Shown: piece by piece, positions 1 to 6,957 of the stretch | Numbering within the stretch: position 1 is the first letter of the stretch | Layout: each line of letters opens with the position of its first letter | Assembly: GCA_017861355.1 (NCBI GenBank) | Contig: JAGFXQ010000254.1 | Coordinates: 1-10,185 of the forward strand | DNA length: 10,185 nucleotides | Direction of reading: 5' to 3' | From: Bacillota bacterium | GTDB lineage: Bacteria; Bacillota; Clostridia; Lachnospirales; Lachnospiraceae | Program-made: the position numbers and the translations under genes | Notes under the pieces: generated by a model | Seen by the model: only the letters and a program-made list of their open reading frames with translations | Told to the model about the DNA's origin: nothing | Database searches by the model: none

Positions 1-1512
1 CGACAGGTCATTGGACAATGTCCCATCCAGGGGTGCGCCTCTGACAAGGGTTATGCAGATGAGTGTTCGTTAGGACATCAATATATGCCGAGTGAACTCC
101 TGAATCCCAAGAGTACTTTGTCTGGAAAGACGCCGGAGGTAATCCAGGTGACCAATTGGTATTTTCAGCTGGAAGACTTTCAGATACTCTTGTCGGATTA
201 TATCGATTATCTTCGAAAGAATACAAATTCAAGGAAATATCAGCTCAGTGCCATGGAGGAATTCTTGAAGAAGCCCTTAATCTATATAAAAAGGAATCAA
301 CTGGAGCGTCTGGAGACAATCAAAGAGTGCTTACCGAAGCATAGGCTAATCGATGAACAGAATAAGGCATCGTTTACAATAGAATTTGATACCTTGAGTG
401 ATAGGGAGCGAGCAGAGAGTATTCTCAGTGATCACAGTATCTACTATCGTACCGGCAAGACCCTGGTACCCTTCCGACTTTCCGGAAATATCGAATGGGG
501 TGTTAAGGTTCCAAAGAAGGATGGAGTTGAGAATCTGACCTTCTGGGTATGGCCTGAGTCGTTATGGGCTCCGATCTCATTTACCAGAACCTATCTGGAA
601 AGCATTCATAAGACGGATGAAGAATGGAAACGATGGTGGTGTTCGAAGGAAGCTAAGGTATATCAGTTCATCGGAGAAGACAATATCTATTTCTATGGGC
701 TTGCCGAGATGGCTATGTTCATGGCATTACAGTCAAATCAGCCATCAATTATGCCGACGGAGGGAGATCTGATGCTTCCCCATCTAATCGCAAATAATCA
801 TGTCTTGTTCATGGATAAGAAGGCTAGTTCAAGCTCCGAGATCAAGCCTCCCATGGCGAAGGAGCTGTTGGATTATTATACACCGGATCAGTTAAGAATG
901 CATTTCTTAAGCCTTGGTCTGGATACGAAGAGTGTCAGCTTTATGCCACAGAGATATTTGCCGATCAAAGAGGGTCAGGATAATGTATTAAAGGAAGGGA
1001 ATCTTCTGACGAATGTATATAACCGGCTGGTGCGTTCCTGTTTCTATACTGCACAGAAGTATTATGCTTCGAGAATTCCGGGAGGCAGTGTAAGTGAGGA
1101 GATTCGCGCAGAAGCAGTGAAGGCGGTACTCACCTACGAACATCACATGTATAATCATGAGTTTCACCGTGTTACCGAGCTTCTTGACAGTTATATAAGA
1201 AATATGAACAAGTACTGGGTAAATAATATACGAATTGCGGAGACCAAGGAGGACGATGACCTTCGTAGACAGGTCCTTCTTGATACCCTTCATGCAGTTC
1301 GTACCATAGCCAGCTTATTGCATCCGATTACACCAAATAGCTGTGAGATGATTCGGGAGTATCTTGGCTTGGATGAGAAGCTATGGAAATGGGAATATAT
1401 CTTTGATACACTTCCCGAACTGATTGAAAATCTTGAGACACATCAATTGAAATACCTTGAGCCTAGGGTGGATTTCTTCCAAAAACATGAATCACAATTT
1501 GAATCCAATTAA
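1..1512 (+). CDS. Methionyl-tRNA synthetase-like class I tRNA ligase, 5' partial
   Basis: The reading frame is open from base 1, so the ATG at 85 is internal and the true start lies upstream. The 503 visible residues begin inside the MetRS zinc region, with candidate ligands Cys7, Cys12, Cys22 and His26. A motif WVWPESLWAPISF (about 182-194) and FIGEDNIYFYGLAEMAMF (about 223-240) follow; these match the MetRS active-site blocks in position. The KMSKS-loop position reads DKKASSSS (about 272-279, bases 814-837), then comes an alpha-helical anticodon-binding-type domain (about 330-480). The roughly 140 residues carrying the HIGH motif would be off the left edge. By family, MetRS charges tRNA-Met in the cytoplasm. 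However, this copy has replaced residues in several catalytic blocks and carries an extra segment before the WGVKVP block, so it looks like a paralogue rather than the housekeeping enzyme. It could have altered specificity or a non-aminoacylating role. The family call is firm; the function is not. Confidence 0.85.
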   Translation, partial: RQVIGQCPIQGCASDKGYADECSLGHQYMPSELLNPKSTLSGKTPEVIQVTNWYFQLEDFQILLSDYIDYLRKNTNSRKYQLSAMEEFLKKPLIYIKRNQLERLETIKECLPKHRLIDEQNKASFTIEFDTLSDRERAESILSDHSIYYRTGKTLVPFRLSGNIEWGVKVPKKDGVENLTFWVWPESLWAPISFTRTYLESIHKTDEEWKRWWCSKEAKVYQFIGEDNIYFYGLAEMAMFMALQSNQPSIMPTEGDLMLPHLIANNHVLFMDKKASSSSEIKPPMAKELLDYYTPDQLRMHFLSLGLDTKSVSFMPQRYLPIKEGQDNVLKEGNLLTNVYNRLVRSCFYTAQKYYASRIPGGSVSEEIRAEAVKAVLTYEHHMYNHEFHRVTELLDSYIRNMNKYWVNNIRIAETKEDDDLRRQVLLDTLHAVRTIASLLHPITPNSCEMIREYLGLDEKLWKWEYIFDTLPELIENLETHQLKYLEPRVDFFQKHESQFESN

Positions 1513-1528
1513 AACAACATTATCTATA

Positions 1529-1557
1529 TTTACCAAACAAATTATAAATGATAGAAT
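1529..1557 (+). promoter_or_regulatory. Candidate sigma-A-type promoter for the acetyltransferase gene
   Basis: TTTACC (1529-1534) and TAGAAT (1552-1557) are separated by 17 bp and lie 66 nt upstream of the ATG at 1624. The match is 4 of 6 and 5 of 6 to consensus in an AT-rich gap, so a chance match is possible. No convincing terminator is visible between the tRNA-ligase-like gene and this site. Confidence 0.35.
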
Positions 1558-1623
1558 AAAAGGTAGGAGTGAGGTTATTCGGCATTTGTTTTTATCAATT
1601 ATTATTATGTGTTGGAGGATGTT

Positions 1624-2787
1624 ATGAACGAGTTAAAGGTTGAGCATTTAAAGGGTAATGATTCGATGCAGGAGGAGTTCATCGACTTTGTGAATTATGT
1701 ATTCCATATGAATGGAAAAGATAATGATTTCTATCGAGTTCTTCCCAAACTATATAAAAAGGAATATCATCCGTGCGAATCAAATTATGTGACCTTAGAG
1801 AATGGCCGAATCGTTGCAGCGGTTGGTTCGTTCCCGGGCCAATTATCAGTATGTGGTACGAATCTTAGTTACTATGGCATCGGAAATGTAGCAGTGAATC
1901 CTTATAGCAGATCCAAAGGTTATATGAAGAAACTGATGAATATGGCAGTCGAGGATATGCTCAAGGAGGATGTGGATTTCACCCTACTAACCGGAAGAAG
2001 GAATCGATATTCTTATTTCTCCTATGAGATTGCAGGAAGAAAATATAGTTTGTGGCTGGATGAAAGTAATGTGAAGCATTCAAAGTATGGAGATGCTGCT
2101 TTGGATTATGAATTCATTAAGGTCACAGAACAGGATAGTGATATCTTAAGTAAGATTGCAGAGCTTCAGGAGAAGCAGACCCTTCACTATATTCGTAATA
2201 GAGAGAAGACCTTTGATATATTGATGACTTGGCAACCGGTAGTATATGCTGTCCTTGAGAAGAAGGAATTTGCCGGGTATCTGGTAATGTATGATAATTC
2301 TACGGTGAAAGAGTTCCTACTGGTACACCCGGAGAAGATAAGAGAAACGGTAGCAGCCTTTGTAGTTAAGGAGAAAAAAGAAGGGGTTAACTTCGAATTC
2401 CCAGAGTTCCAAAGAACCTATATTGATGCAATGACAGAACTTGCAGAGAATGTTTCAATACAGGTTGGGGAGAACTTCTCGGTATTTCACTATCAAAAGG
2501 TAGTGGAGGCTTTCCTTCAGATGAAAGCAATGACCGATTCTCTGATGGATGGAGAAGTAACTTTACTTATTCATGGTAAGAGGGCAGAGGAGCGTATTCA
2601 TATCAGTGTAAAGAATCAGGAGATTAGCGTGACAGCGACGGATCTACCGGCGGATTATGTGCTTACTCACGCGGAAGCAATGGAATTCATCTTCCATAGT
2701 TATTGTCCGAAGCGTAATCATGCAACGCAATTCCTTTCTACCTGGTTTCCGTTATCAATTTACATCTATCCTGCAGATTTGGTATAA
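1624..2787 (+). CDS. GNAT family N-acetyltransferase, Eis-like architecture
   Basis: A 387-residue cytoplasmic protein. The start chosen is ATG 1624, because GGAGG (1614-1618) sits 5 nt upstream; the GTG at 1609 in the same frame would overlap that site. The first GNAT domain (about 3-140) contains the acetyl-CoA-binding motif A, VAVNPYSRSKGYMKKLM (about 89-105), with the R-S-K-G-Y-M version of the Q/R-x-x-G-x-G/A loop. A degenerate second GNAT region spans about 145-275, and a C-terminal segment (about 285-387) resembles an SCP2-like sterol-carrier fold. This order and length (about 390-400 residues) are those of the Eis acetyltransferase family, whose characterised members acetylate amines such as aminoglycosides or lysine side chains. 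The substrate here cannot be read from sequence. The gene stands alone between non-coding gaps. The GNAT call is firm; the Eis-like layout is likely. Confidence 0.85.
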   Translation: MNELKVEHLKGNDSMQEEFIDFVNYVFHMNGKDNDFYRVLPKLYKKEYHPCESNYVTLENGRIVAAVGSFPGQLSVCGTNLSYYGIGNVAVNPYSRSKGYMKKLMNMAVEDMLKEDVDFTLLTGRRNRYSYFSYEIAGRKYSLWLDESNVKHSKYGDAALDYEFIKVTEQDSDILSKIAELQEKQTLHYIRNREKTFDILMTWQPVVYAVLEKKEFAGYLVMYDNSTVKEFLLVHPEKIRETVAAFVVKEKKEGVNFEFPEFQRTYIDAMTELAENVSIQVGENFSVFHYQKVVEAFLQMKAMTDSLMDGEVTLLIHGKRAEERIHISVKNQEISVTATDLPADYVLTHAEAMEFIFHSYCPKRNHATQFLSTWFPLSIYIYPADLV

Positions 2788-2815
2788 TAATTAGCATCAT
2801 CTCAATATAGAATTA

Positions 2816-2976
2816 GTAAAATCCCTATAGACACTTTGCAATTTCCGTATAGAAAATTCACTATTTCTCTATAGAAACTTCGCAATTTCCTTATAGAAAC
2901 ATCGCAATTTCCTTATAGAAACATCGCAATTTCCTTATAGAAACATCGCAATTTCCCTATGGAAACTTCGCAATTT
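2816..2976 (+). repeat. 22-bp tandem repeat array, about 7 copies plus a partial
   Basis: Seven consecutive 22-bp units start at 2816, 2838, 2860, 2882, 2904, 2926 and 2948, and a 7-nt partial copy starts at 2970. The three central units (2882-2947) are identical; outer units are diverged. Each unit contains a short dyad, TTTC-N6-GAAA in most copies. There are no unique spacers, so it is not a CRISPR array. It fills most of the gap between the acetyltransferase and the phosphodiester glycosidase, just upstream of the latter's likely promoter. Confidence 0.9.
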
Positions 2977-2999
2977 ATATGTGGTTTCTGTAGGGATTT
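2819..2999. mobile_element. Possible miniature inverted-repeat element carrying the 22-bp array
   Basis: The array is bounded by 16-nt inverted ends: 2819-2834 (begins AAATCCCTATAG) and 2984-2999 (ends GTAGGGATTT), which match at 14 of 16 positions after reverse complementation. The pentamer TAGTA lies directly left (2814-2818) and, 1 nt away, to the right (3001-3005), as a target duplication might. The right inverted end can also pair with the last full unit (2955-2966 with 2984-2995, 12 bp including two G-T pairs, 17-nt loop). No coding capacity is present. The pattern could also arise from an array with one inverted unit and a chance pentamer match, so the mobile-element label is tentative. 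Confidence 0.3.
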
Positions 3000-3008
3000 G
3001 TAGTATAC

Positions 3009-3037
3009 TTAGAATAGGATTAAAGTAGGAATATAAT
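3009..3037 (+). promoter_or_regulatory. Candidate promoter for the phosphodiester glycosidase operon
   Basis: TTAGAA (3009-3014), a 17-bp spacer and a perfect TATAAT (3032-3037) lie 23 nt upstream of the ATG at 3061. The -35 is weak. A purine-rich stretch, GGAAAGGG near 3047-3054, serves as the ribosome binding site. TATACT at 3004-3009 is another possible -10 but has no clear -35. Confidence 0.4.
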
Positions 3038-3060
3038 TACAGAAGTGGAAAGGGAACTAC

Positions 3061-4197
3061 ATGAATAATCTCCACAATAGTAATATGGATCATAAGGACA
3101 TTCTGACTGATAGGCGAATGCCGGTCTGGAAGATGATTGTGATAGATATTGGGCTGACGGCACTCTTTCTTGGGATATTCCTGATATATCATTATGTAAT
3201 ACCCAGACAGATATCCAATAGCGATGAGCAGATTGTTGCGACGGCGGTAACTGGGGAGGAGAATAACTTTGTATTACCCGGCAATCCGAAAGCAGAAGCG
3301 AAGCCATCCTTGGCGCCATCCGATACGGATAACTTGTCGTCTGCAAATAAGGATAGTACCTCACTGTCGAAGGGAAATGATTCAGGACGAATCAATTATG
3401 GTAATACCGGAACGATGGAGATTGCTTCGAATCCCTTGGGTGGAAACCTGAGTGTTATAGATGAGATCGTTACGGAGGTGAACAGTTACCAAGGCGACAA
3501 GGTACAATTCATAACCAATAAAGTTGAATTGGGGAGCGGCAGAGACAAGATTACTTACTATGCTTCCGACGTCTATGTGACCAATGTAAGCTACTTGAAA
3601 GCTGCATTTGCAAAGGGTGAATATGGTAAGAACATAAGGACAGCAACCGCCACTATGGCGGAGGAGAATGATGCGCTTCTTGCCATTTCCGGCGACTTCT
3701 ATGGAAATGGTGAGACCGGTATTGTTATACGTAACGGTATCCTATATCGATCTGTCATGAATGACGCAGATATCTGTGTATTATTTACCGATGGTACGAT
3801 GAAGACCTATTCACCGGAGGATTTCAATCTCGAGGAGGTAATTGATCAGGGTGCATGGCAAGCATGGACCTTCGGACCGGAACTGTTGGATGGAGAGGGA
3901 CATATTCTGGACACTTTTAATACAACTAAATATCTGAATAGCACCAATCCCAGATGTGCCATCGGTTACATCGAGCCCGGACATTATGTGTTTGTCATCG
4001 TAGACGGTCGTGATGAGGGGTATTCCAGAGGAGTCAGCTTAAGTGAACTGGCACAGATTATGGTGAATGAAGGAAGTCAGGCGGCCTATAATCTGGATGG
4101 CGGTAAATCGGCAGCGATGGTGTACGATGGAAGCTATGTGAACCAACCGGCGCAAGGCGGAAGAACAATCAGTGATATCATTTATCTGGGAGAATAG
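3061..4197 (+). CDS. Membrane-anchored phosphodiester glycosidase (NAGPA domain) protein
   Basis: A 378-residue protein with a short charged cytoplasmic N-terminus, one membrane helix (about 25-43), a Ser/Asn/Lys-rich linker (about 50-130) and an extracytoplasmic catalytic domain (about 165-377). The domain carries the family's conserved blocks: SGDFYG (210-215), NPRCAIG (296-302), VDGR (314-317), NLDGGKS (344-350) and a terminal GGRTISDIIYL. The family is named for the mammalian uncovering enzyme, which removes GlcNAc from a phosphodiester-linked sugar. Bacterial members are mostly exported and linked with exopolysaccharide or wall glycopolymer turnover; the substrate here is unknown. The length is normal and no break is seen. 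The next gene starts 3 nt after the stop, so the two are probably translationally coupled. Confidence 0.9.
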   Translation: MNNLHNSNMDHKDILTDRRMPVWKMIVIDIGLTALFLGIFLIYHYVIPRQISNSDEQIVATAVTGEENNFVLPGNPKAEAKPSLAPSDTDNLSSANKDSTSLSKGNDSGRINYGNTGTMEIASNPLGGNLSVIDEIVTEVNSYQGDKVQFITNKVELGSGRDKITYYASDVYVTNVSYLKAAFAKGEYGKNIRTATATMAEENDALLAISGDFYGNGETGIVIRNGILYRSVMNDADICVLFTDGTMKTYSPEDFNLEEVIDQGAWQAWTFGPELLDGEGHILDTFNTTKYLNSTNPRCAIGYIEPGHYVFVIVDGRDEGYSRGVSLSELAQIMVNEGSQAAYNLDGGKSAAMVYDGSYVNQPAQGGRTISDIIYLGE

Positions 4198-4200
4198 CCT

Positions 4201-4407
4201 ATGAAGAGAATAATTCGAATACTGCCCCATATTACCATAATATTATCGGTAATGTTTGTTGTTCTATGGATACTGGATCAGATTAATCCAAGGATGAATT
4301 TTATTGATTCTAATTTGTCAAAATTACTGCTTATTATATTTTGTTTGTCATCGTTACTGACCTCGATCGTGTATGTAGTAATTGAACGGCGAGGATATCA
4401 CAAATAA
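4201..4407 (+). CDS. Small two-helix membrane protein, unknown function
   Basis: A 68-residue protein starting 3 nt after the glycosidase stop. GGGAG (4188-4192), inside the end of the upstream gene, gives a ribosome binding site with about 8-nt spacing. Two hydrophobic segments are visible (about 8-27 and 43-61), separated by a polar stretch containing NPRMNFIDSN. The N-terminus is basic (MKRIIR) and the C-terminus is charged (ERRGYHK), suggesting that both ends are cytoplasmic. I do not recognise a family. The tight coupling suggests it works with the phosphodiester glycosidase, perhaps as a membrane partner, but that is inference. Confidence 0.7.
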   Translation: MKRIIRILPHITIILSVMFVVLWILDQINPRMNFIDSNLSKLLLIIFCLSSLLTSIVYVVIERRGYHK

Positions 4408-4475
4408 AAGTGACCAAATATTAATGATAAGTCGAGGTCAAATTAAGGATTGGATTAAAACGAAAGGACTGAAAC

Positions 4476-4640
4476 CGATAAGTTCTAAGTCGGTGAGTTC
4501 AAAACAGTTAATTCTATAATAGATAAGTTCAAAACAGTTAAATCCAAAACAGTTAAATCTAAAACAGTTAAATCCAAAACAGTTAAATCCAAAATAGTTA
4601 AATCCAAAATAGTTAAATCCATAATAGACAAGTTCGTAAT
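4476..4640 (+). repeat. 15-bp tandem repeat array, about 11 units
   Basis: Eleven 15-bp units run in phase from 4476. The core six (4536-4625) follow the pattern AGTTAAATCC followed by AAAAC, AAAAT or ATAAT; the outer units are diverged versions containing AAGTTC. No spacers are present. It lies in the likely 3' untranslated part of the glycosidase transcript, immediately before the terminator at 4645. Because 15 is a multiple of three, one forward frame stays open across it, but it has no start codon. The remaining flank, 4408-4475, shows nothing further that I can identify. Confidence 0.9.
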
Positions 4641-4644
4641 TGAT

Positions 4645-4701
4645 AGACTCTTCAAAATCCGCATTAAGACAATCGCTTAAGCAGATTTTGAAGGGTCTTT
4701 T
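4645..4701 (+). terminator. Rho-independent terminator after the glycosidase operon
   Basis: The 18-nt arms 4645-4662 and 4681-4698 pair with one mismatch and one G-T pair. The stem extends inward by TTAAG (4664-4668) with CTTAA (4676-4680) around a single bulged A, leaving a 7-nt loop. A short T run (4698-4701) follows. The tail is short, but the stem is long and stable. The tail overlaps the left edge of the next promoter element. Confidence 0.8.
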
Positions 4702-4730
4702 AAGTACATTTAAAGTTGATGCTTTATCAT
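4698..4730 (+). promoter_or_regulatory. Promoter of the two-component operon with OmpR-type box
   Basis: Two half-sites, TTTAAG (4699-4704) and TTAAAG (4710-4715), are 11 bp apart start to start. They are followed after 9 nt by a -10-like TATCAT (4725-4730). No good -35 hexamer is present; the half-sites occupy that position, as in promoters activated by OmpR/PhoB-family regulators. The 21-nt stretch 4698-4718 matches 6946-6966 upstream of the VTC operon at 20 of 21 positions, with the same 9-nt gap to the -10. The untranslated leader would be about 80 nt, and GGAGG at 4804-4808 precedes the ATG at 4817. From 4731 to 4803 I see nothing else. Confidence 0.55.
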
Positions 4731-4816
4731 AATAATTATTCGGAATAATATCACTAACTTGATTCTACTCATATGATATTTGATATTTCGACATTGAGTA
4801 GTTGGAGGAAACGAAG

Positions 4817-5477
4817 ATGCGTATATTACTAGCGGAAGATGAGAAGGAAATGTCCAGCGCCCTGGTTGCAATCTTAAAACATAATAATTATTCTGTTGAT
4901 GCTGTCTATGATGGAGCGGATGCGCTAGATTACGGTAAATCTCAGAATTATGATGTGATTATACTGGATATTATGATGCCGAAGCTCACTAGAAAAGCTA
5001 CGTGCACAAGGCATCCATATCCCAATCTTAATGCTAACCGCGAAATCTCAGATAGAAGATCGGATTAAGGGTCTGGATCTGGGGGCGGATGATTATCTAA
5101 GTAAACCCTTTGCAATGGGTGAGCTACTTGCCAGAGTACGCGCTATGACACGCCGAAAAGCGGAATTTACACCAAATCAAATAACCCTGGGTAACCTCAT
5201 ATTAAATAAAGAAAATTATGAATTGTCGAACGGTGAGTCGTCACTTCGACTTAGTAATAAGGAATTCCAGATGCTGGAACTGTTGATGACGAATCCCAAG
5301 AGGTTAATTTCGACAGAGCAGTTCATGGAACGGATCTGGGGCTATGATGCCGAAGCAGAGATTAATGTGGTGTGGGTCTATATCTCTTATCTCAGAAAGA
5401 AACTGGAAACGATGAATGCCACGGTTAAACTCAAGGCAGTTCGTGGTGTCGGATATACGCTGGAGGAAAATGAATGA
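4817..5477 (+). pseudogene. OmpR/PhoB-family response regulator, frameshifted
   Basis: The ATG at 4817 has GGAGG 8 nt upstream; the TTG at 4802 is a less likely start. The receiver domain is clear, with Glu7-Asp8, the phospho-acceptor Asp51 in LDIMMPKL, and, after the break, the MLTAKS block and LSKPF with the conserved lysine. A winged-helix DNA-binding domain with RLSNKEFQMLELL and the C-terminal RGVGYTL completes an OmpR-type protein. The frame changes just after Leu57. The first frame then reads nonsense and stops at 5066-5068; homologous sequence resumes in another frame at CTAGAAAAG (4989-4997) and runs to the TGA at 5475. The family expects about seven residues between PKL and KLR (pattern D-G-x-x-V-L-x), and 7 nt remain where 21 are expected. 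Restoring 14 nt gives exactly 224 codons plus stop, a usual length. As read, the product lacks a DNA-binding domain. A genuine mutation or a sequence error are both possible. Confidence 0.85.
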
Positions 5478-6703
5478 TTAATAAATTAAAACGAAAATTC
5501 ATCATGATAACCATGGCGTCTTTACTTCTGGTTATGATCTTACTGGTTGGAACCATCAATATCATTAACTTCTACCGGACGGATCAGATGGCAGAAGGAA
5601 CGCTTAAGCTTTTGTCAGAGAATCAAGGAAAATTTCCGGATTTTAAGAAAGATAAGCTGCCGCCGAAGGAACCGCGGACCGGTTTTGTAATGAATGAGGA
5701 GACCAAGTTTCAGACCAGATATTTTATGATAGAGCTGAATGGTGAAGGAACCGCGATGAGGATTGATACCAGCCATATCTCGGCGATTACATCAGACGAT
5801 GCCTTGGGCTATGTGAATTCAGTCTTGGATTCCGGAAAAACGGATGGTTATCAGGGGATTTACAAGTATAAAGTAGTCGATACCGATAACGGTTCACTTG
5901 TTATTTTTATGGATTGCAGACGAGAGCTGCAGACGGCAATGTATTTTCTATTAACTTCAGTTGTTACGGCCCTTGGAACACTTTTGTTGGTATTTATCTT
6001 AGTCTCTGTATTCTCAAAAAGAGCAATCAATCCAATCCTTCAGAATATGGAGAAGCAAAAGCAGTTTATCACGGATGCCGGACATGAGATCAAAACACCG
6101 CTTGCAATCATCTCAGCAAATGCGGATGTATTGGAACTGACGAACGGAGACAGCGAATGGATTACCAGCATACGTAACCAGACAATGCGACTGGATAAAT
6201 TGGTGAAGAACCTGTTGACTCTGTCAAAGATTGAGGAAGGAAACGTCGAGATTGCATATCAGGAGTTTGATCTCAGTGGCTGTGTAGACAGAATAGCGAC
6301 CTCATTTTCAGCAATGGCGGAGAGTCAGAACAAAAAGCTCAGTCTGGCCATCCAACCGGATCTTACGCTTCAGGGAGATGAAGGTTGTATCGAGCAACTG
6401 GTCTCAACCTTAATGGATAATGCAATGAAATATTCAAATGAAAGAGGAGAAATCGAGGTTAGTTTATCCGCGGGTAAGAAGGGAACAAAGCTTGTAGTAA
6501 CCAATACGGTTGATTATATTGAAGGTAAGAATCTGGACCGCTTATTTGATCGCTTCTACCGGGAGGATGAATCAAGATCCAGAGAAACCGGAGGCTACGG
6601 AATCGGATTATCCATCGCGAAGTCGATCGCGGAAGCGCATCATGGGAAGATATCTGCTCAAAGTGAGGATGGAACATCGATTAGTTTCATCGTGTCACTA
6701 TAG
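5474..6703 (+). CDS. Sensor histidine kinase of the two-component system
   Basis: A 409-residue membrane kinase. ATG 5474 overlaps the regulator's TGA (ATGA), and GGAGG (5462-5466) gives it its own ribosome binding site. Two membrane helices (about 9-34 and 155-180) flank an extracytoplasmic sensor segment of about 120 residues that I do not recognise. The HisKA dimerisation domain follows with the phospho-accepting His204 in DAGHEIKTPL. The ATPase domain has an N box at MDNAMKYS (about 314-321), an F box at LFDRFYR (357-363) and a glycine-rich GGYGIGLS (373-380). The G1 position reads VTNTVD rather than DxGxG, a variant I regard as common in this kinase branch. All expected parts are present, so the kinase looks functional although its partner regulator is broken. 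It presumably autophosphorylates His204 and passes phosphate to the regulator's Asp51; the signal is unknown. Confidence 0.93.
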   Translation: MINKLKRKFIMITMASLLLVMILLVGTINIINFYRTDQMAEGTLKLLSENQGKFPDFKKDKLPPKEPRTGFVMNEETKFQTRYFMIELNGEGTAMRIDTSHISAITSDDALGYVNSVLDSGKTDGYQGIYKYKVVDTDNGSLVIFMDCRRELQTAMYFLLTSVVTALGTLLLVFILVSVFSKRAINPILQNMEKQKQFITDAGHEIKTPLAIISANADVLELTNGDSEWITSIRNQTMRLDKLVKNLLTLSKIEEGNVEIAYQEFDLSGCVDRIATSFSAMAESQNKKLSLAIQPDLTLQGDEGCIEQLVSTLMDNAMKYSNERGEIEVSLSAGKKGTKLVVTNTVDYIEGKNLDRLFDRFYREDESRSRETGGYGIGLSIAKSIAEAHHGKISAQSEDGTSISFIVSL

Positions 6704-6778
6704 AGAGGCCACCGGATAAAAAGGAAGCTGATTTGGGCTAAGAAAAAAAGAAGAATAAATATGATGAAGAGCAAAAAT

Positions 6779-6843
6779 ACAAAGAGAATCCATTGGTTAA
6801 GTAAAAGTTACCAAGGGATTCTCTTTGTGCTTCACTTTTATTC
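6779..6843 (+). terminator. Terminator after the kinase gene, possibly bidirectional
   Basis: ACAAAGAGAATCC (6779-6791) pairs perfectly with 6816-6828. After an A/G mismatch, TTGGT (6793-6797) pairs with ACCAA (6810-6814) around a 12-nt loop. Downstream on the + strand the sequence is T-rich but interrupted (GCTTCACTTTTATT). On the - strand the stem is followed by GTATTTTT, a better tail, so it may stop transcription from both sides. The interval 6704-6778 is purine-rich and shows no gene. Confidence 0.75.
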
Positions 6844-6957
6844 CCACCAGAAGAGATGAATTGCGATTCCTTTATCATTCGCAGCCGGAAATCTATTTTT
6901 TATTACTTCCAAGGTAACTAAATTTAAGGTTAATCTTAGGTACACTTTTAAGTTCAT
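6838..6957 (-). other. Possible 39-codon small ORF or gene remnant
   Basis: On the - strand an ATG at 6957 opens a frame of 39 codons ending at TAA (6840-6838). The C-terminal half reads like ordinary protein (NDKGIAIHLFWWE, two tryptophans), and the hairpin at 6779-6828, with its better T tail in this direction, follows directly. Against it, no strong ribosome binding site precedes the ATG (AAGGA is 11 nt away), and the start lies inside the promoter box of the downstream operon. It may be a remnant of a lost gene's 3' end or a chance frame. I recognise no family. Confidence 0.15.

Noticed and set aside
988..1293. 101-codon - strand frame within the tRNA-ligase gene
   Set aside because: It is a shadow of a well-supported + strand gene, with no ribosome binding site and no recognisable protein features. 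The same applies to the other antisense frames at 3020-3395, 7345-7653, 9163-9441 and 9548-9826.
85..1512. Complete gene starting at the ATG at 85
   Set aside because: The frame is open to base 1 and the upstream residues contain the zinc-binding Cys/His pattern, so the gene is 5' truncated by the window edge.
1609..1626. GTG start for the acetyltransferase
   Set aside because: GGAGG at 1614-1618 would then be inside the coding region; it is properly spaced for the ATG at 1624.
2816..2976. CRISPR-like array
   Set aside because: The 22-bp units abut each other with no unique spacers, and no cas genes are present.
4489..4680. Open frame through the 15-bp repeats, reading (VKSKT)n to the TAA at 4678
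   Set aside because: No ATG, GTG or TTG start lies in frame after the stop at 4486-4488, and there is no ribosome binding site; openness follows from a unit length divisible by three.
4979..5000. Programmed ribosomal frameshift in the response regulator
   Set aside because: A frameshift would not restore the missing conserved residues after PKL; about 14 nt are absent, and no slippery heptamer with downstream structure stands out.
5031..5477. Separate 148-codon gene starting at an internal ATG
   Set aside because: This is the 3' part of the frameshifted response regulator; its homology begins upstream of that ATG and no ribosome binding site precedes it.
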